Of a stretch of DNA of 64,000 nt, positions 61,773-64,000 are shown in pieces (positions within the stretch are counted from its first letter, which is position 1; the number at the start of each line of letters is the position of its first letter). The DNA comes from Falsiruegeria mediterranea M17 (GTDB lineage Bacteria > Pseudomonadota > Alphaproteobacteria > Rhodobacterales > Rhodobacteraceae). The stretch spans positions 186,001 to 250,000 of the forward strand of contig NZ_ONZG01000001.1 of assembly GCF_900302455.1 (NCBI RefSeq), in the 5' to 3' direction. The notes below the pieces were generated by a model. The model had not been told where the DNA came from, made no database searches, and saw only the letters and a program-made list of their open reading frames with translations. The position numbers and the translations under genes were made by a program.

Positions 61773-62302
61773 TTCATCTCCACCAGTTTCTTTAGATTGG
61801 CCAACCCGGTTTCATAGTCCCCACCAACCCAATCATCCATCATGAGCCCCATCCAACGCGAGATGGGGTTCATACCCAGCTCTGACCGGAAGCCCCAAGT
61901 CACAGTGGTGCCAGCCCCTTCGGTTTGCAGATCAAACGTGGCGGTGGCTGTTCCCATTGGACCGAAATCCAATTCGGTGCGGACCAGTTGGTTTTCGACG
62001 CTCTCGACAATCTCTTGCGTGCCTGCGCCGACCTGCGGGTGATCGGACGCCCAGGACAACGTGTTGCCCAAGCCCGTCTCGGGCCCGGAATACGTCAACT
62101 TGGTTTCGGGATCACGCGACAGCCAAGGCGACCAGGCTTCGGTCGCCTGCATCGAGTTCACATGTGGAAAGACGGCATCAGCCGGGGCGTTGACGGTGAT
62201 CGAGCGCGACACAACTGCCTGTCCCGGCAAGAGATATGAGACAGCCACCAAAGCAGCAATGACAACCACAAGGGTTAGAAGAACGCGTTTGATCAGTTTC
62301 AT
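61769..62302 (-). CDS. Membrane-anchored SRPBCC/polyketide-cyclase-like protein
   Basis: 177 aa. An N-terminal transmembrane anchor (VLLTLVVVIAALVAVSYLL) is followed by an SRPBCC domain (SRSITVNAPADAVFPHVNSM, AWSPWLSRDPETKLTYSGPE, GTTVTWGFRSELGMNPISRW). Probably a lipid- or hydrophobic-ligand-binding protein on the periplasmic face. First gene of a two-gene operon with the HEPN-like gene. Confidence 0.82.
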   Translation of the reverse strand: MKLIKRVLLTLVVVIAALVAVSYLLPGQAVVSRSITVNAPADAVFPHVNSMQATEAWSPWLSRDPETKLTYSGPETGLGNTLSWASDHPQVGAGTQEIVESVENQLVRTELDFGPMGTATATFDLQTEGAGTTVTWGFRSELGMNPISRWMGLMMDDWVGGDYETGLANLKKLVEMK

Positions 62303-62481
62303 CTCTGGGTACTCGCTAAGGGAATGATACTGACAGAGTATCAGGAATCAAAATCTTCGGGCAACGTCAGGGCCGTTCGTTTCATCACCATGTCAAACTC
62401 CGCTGAGCGTTCAAATTGAACAAAAATTCGAAATATTAACAAACGCCTTGGCAACCTTTTGAAAACTTCTGTCACCGAAGG

Positions 62482-62907
62482 ATGGGTCATGTGCCGTGGG
62501 GGTACAAAGACTTTAGGGTGACTGTGGTGGAAAATATTACAACGCTTGTACAAACTGAATCCGTGCGCCTGGATCAAGACAGCCTGGGCCATCTGTATCG
62601 TCAGCTTGGCGATGCCGGGGCCGAAGATGTGGTCTGCCGTGCCATCGAAGAGCTTGCCGTGCGCCTGTCTCATTGCGAACGACTTTGGCGGCAGCAAGAT
62701 TGGCAAGGTCTGCGCAAAAGCGCGCGCTCGCTGATCGCGATCTCGGAGCAGATCGGCATGACGGCGATGGCCCGTGTGGCCGGGGACGTGACTGCAACCA
62801 TCGATGCCGTGGACCATGTGGCCACCAGCGCCACTTTGTTCCGCCTGATCCGGGTCGGCGAACGCTCGCTGACGGCGGTGTGGGATTTGCAGGATCTTTC
62901 GGTCTGA
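62482..62907 (+). CDS. Helical protein of unknown function, degenerate HPt-like
   Basis: 141 aa, four-helix character. The segment WQGLRKSARSLIAISEQIGM followed by TAMARVAGDVTATID has the spacing of a histidine phosphotransfer (HPt) helix pair, but the phospho-histidine position holds Arg or Ser. No membrane helix. The start is uncertain: ATG 62482 (GAAGG only 1 base before) or GTG 62518. I see no other two-component gene nearby. The call is a pattern guess. Confidence 0.5.
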   Translation: MGHVPWGYKDFRVTVVENITTLVQTESVRLDQDSLGHLYRQLGDAGAEDVVCRAIEELAVRLSHCERLWRQQDWQGLRKSARSLIAISEQIGMTAMARVAGDVTATIDAVDHVATSATLFRLIRVGERSLTAVWDLQDLSV

Positions 62908-62972
62908 CAGACCTTGCGGACCGGGGTGGGGCAGGTACTCTGCCCGAACCATCCCCAACGCAAGAGCCTGTC

Positions 62973-64000
62973 ATGTCCTTAAGTTTTGCCGCCCGCACCA
63001 AAACAACCTTGCCACTGCATGTAGTGGATCAGGATGGGTTCGAGGATTGGGTGGCCGAACAACCGGATGCGACCAAGAACTGGTTGGCAACTTCGGGCTT
63101 TACCGGAGCGATCGGACAAGCCGTTTTGATCCCCGGGGAGGACGGGCGCGCCGACATGGCGGTTGCAGGCTTTGGCACGGCCAAGGCACGAGCCCGCAAA
63201 CGGTTCGTTCTGGCCACTGCCGCGCAATCCTTGCCTGAAGGCACCTATGACCTGATCTCAGGTCTGGATGCAGATACTCTGGCAGCCGAGTGTTTCGGCT
63301 GGCTGATGACCGGCTATGCCTTTGACCGGTACAAGCAGGTCTCTGGCGCCAAGGCCGCTTTGGTCGCGCCCTCCACGGTGGATGCCCAACGGATCGAAGC
63401 ATTGGCGCAAGCCGAAGGTTTGATCCGCGATCTGGTCAACACACCGGCCTCTGACATGGGGCCTGAGCACTTGCAGCAGGCGGCTGAAGCGCTGGCGGAT
63501 GAGTTCGGGGCAAGCTGCGACATAACCATTGGCGACGCGCTGCTGGAACAGAACTTTCCAATGATCCATGCGGTTGGCCGTGCCTCGGATCAGGCCCCGC
63601 GCCTGATCGACATGCGATGGGGTTCCAAGGGGCCCAGGCTGACGCTTGTCGGCAAAGGGGTCTGTTTTGATACCGGCGGACTGGACCTGAAGCCTGCCGC
63701 TGCGATGGCCTTGATGAAAAAGGACATGGGCGGGTCCGCCAATGTCTTGGGTCTGGCGCGTATGATCATGGCGCTGGAATTGCCGGTGCAACTGCGGGTA
63801 CTGATCCCAGCGGTCGAAAACGCGGTCGCGGGCAATGCCTTTCGCCCTGGCGACATCCTGACATCGCGCAAGGGGCTGACGGTCGAGATCAACAACACCG
63901 ACGCCGAAGGTCGGTTGGTGCTGGCTGACGCTCTGGCCCTGGCGGATGAGGACGCGCCGGACTTGATCCTGTCGATGGCCACACTCACTGGCGCGGCCCG
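62973..64000 (+). CDS. pepA: Leucyl aminopeptidase, M17 family (3' partial)
   Basis: The frame runs from ATG 62973 to the window edge without a stop, 342 codons seen. The M17 zinc ligands and catalytic residues are visible: LVGKGVCFDTGGLDLKP, KKDMGGSANVLG and the signature NTDAEGRLVLADALAL. The N-terminal domain (about residues 1-150) is less conserved, as usual. The enzyme releases N-terminal amino acids from peptides in the cytoplasm. A GGGCAG/CTGCCC hairpin lies at 62929-62945 in the leader. Confidence 0.92.
   Translation, partial: MSLSFAARTKTTLPLHVVDQDGFEDWVAEQPDATKNWLATSGFTGAIGQAVLIPGEDGRADMAVAGFGTAKARARKRFVLATAAQSLPEGTYDLISGLDADTLAAECFGWLMTGYAFDRYKQVSGAKAALVAPSTVDAQRIEALAQAEGLIRDLVNTPASDMGPEHLQQAAEALADEFGASCDITIGDALLEQNFPMIHAVGRASDQAPRLIDMRWGSKGPRLTLVGKGVCFDTGGLDLKPAAAMALMKKDMGGSANVLGLARMIMALELPVQLRVLIPAVENAVAGNAFRPGDILTSRKGLTVEINNTDAEGRLVLADALALADEDAPDLILSMATLTGAA

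Noticed and set aside
1-64000. rRNA, tRNA, insertion sequences, CRISPR arrays, integrase attachment sites
   Set aside because: I looked for cloverleaf-like motifs, terminal inverted repeats, transposase motifs and regularly spaced repeats and recognised none.

Overview
The window looks like chromosomal DNA of a Roseobacter-clade alphaproteobacterium (Rhodobacteraceae, Ruegeria-like). The reasons are dense, moderately GC-rich coding DNA with many 4-base ATGA start/stop overlaps, two adjacent polyamine ABC transporters, lineage-typical proteins (DUF3095, IalB, Hint_2 proteins, class 3 asparaginase, a serB/serC/serA cluster, tdh-kbl) and the kind of neighbours they have. I see no rRNA, tRNA, insertion sequence, prophage or CRISPR array. 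The assignment to a clade is inference from gene content, not from a marker gene.

Layout. Bases 1-1650: end of a flagellar hook operon (fliK partial, flgD). 1694-2596: an aminoglycoside-phosphotransferase-like kinase. 2600-8905: putrescine locus, with potFGHI on the minus strand, divergent from a GntR/FCD regulator and the putrescine aminotransferase spuC; TTGATCA-type sites in front of all three are candidate operators. 9123-13970: a second polyamine-type ABC transporter with two unusually enlarged permeases. 14058-21746: housekeeping genes (MltB-like transglycosylase, WYL regulator with GST and DUF1801 genes, RNase R, TIGR04282 protein, GNAT, dapE). 22040-28666: the most unusual stretch, with two paralogous choice-of-anchor-L/Hint proteins, a third Hint protein that has lost the usual catalytic residues, a prokaryotic glutamate-receptor-like channel with an altered pore motif, a small unknown and a YHYH protein. 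28763-38544: dapD, serine/threonine dehydratase, LOG protein, rlmN, small membrane and periplasmic proteins, class 3 asparaginase, and an ArsR-SRPBCC-YCII operon with a near-perfect operator palindrome. 38599-42687: the serine pathway (serB divergent from serC-serA) with a structured serC leader. 42751-51130: a small oxidase-like membrane protein with a LysR regulator, a phosphatase, a cysteine-synthase-like enzyme, the threonine catabolic pair tdh-kbl, an acyltransferase and a metC-like PLP enzyme. 51127-57632: a catabolic block (LysR, aspartate dehydrogenase, an orphan molybdopterin hydroxylase large subunit, a DapA-family lyase, MarR, HpaI-type aldolase). 57622-64000: DUF3095, MFS transporter, asd, a HEPN-like gene coupled to a SRPBCC protein, a degenerate HPt-like protein and the start of a leucyl aminopeptidase that runs off the window.

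How the genes fit together. Amino-acid and polyamine nitrogen handling dominates: putrescine import and transamination, serine synthesis, threonine breakdown to glycine and acetyl-CoA, aspartate/asparagine turnover, and three lysine/DAP pathway genes (asd, dapD, dapE) at separate places. The Hint/channel island at 22-28.7 kb stands apart from this metabolic background and is the best candidate for an undescribed system.
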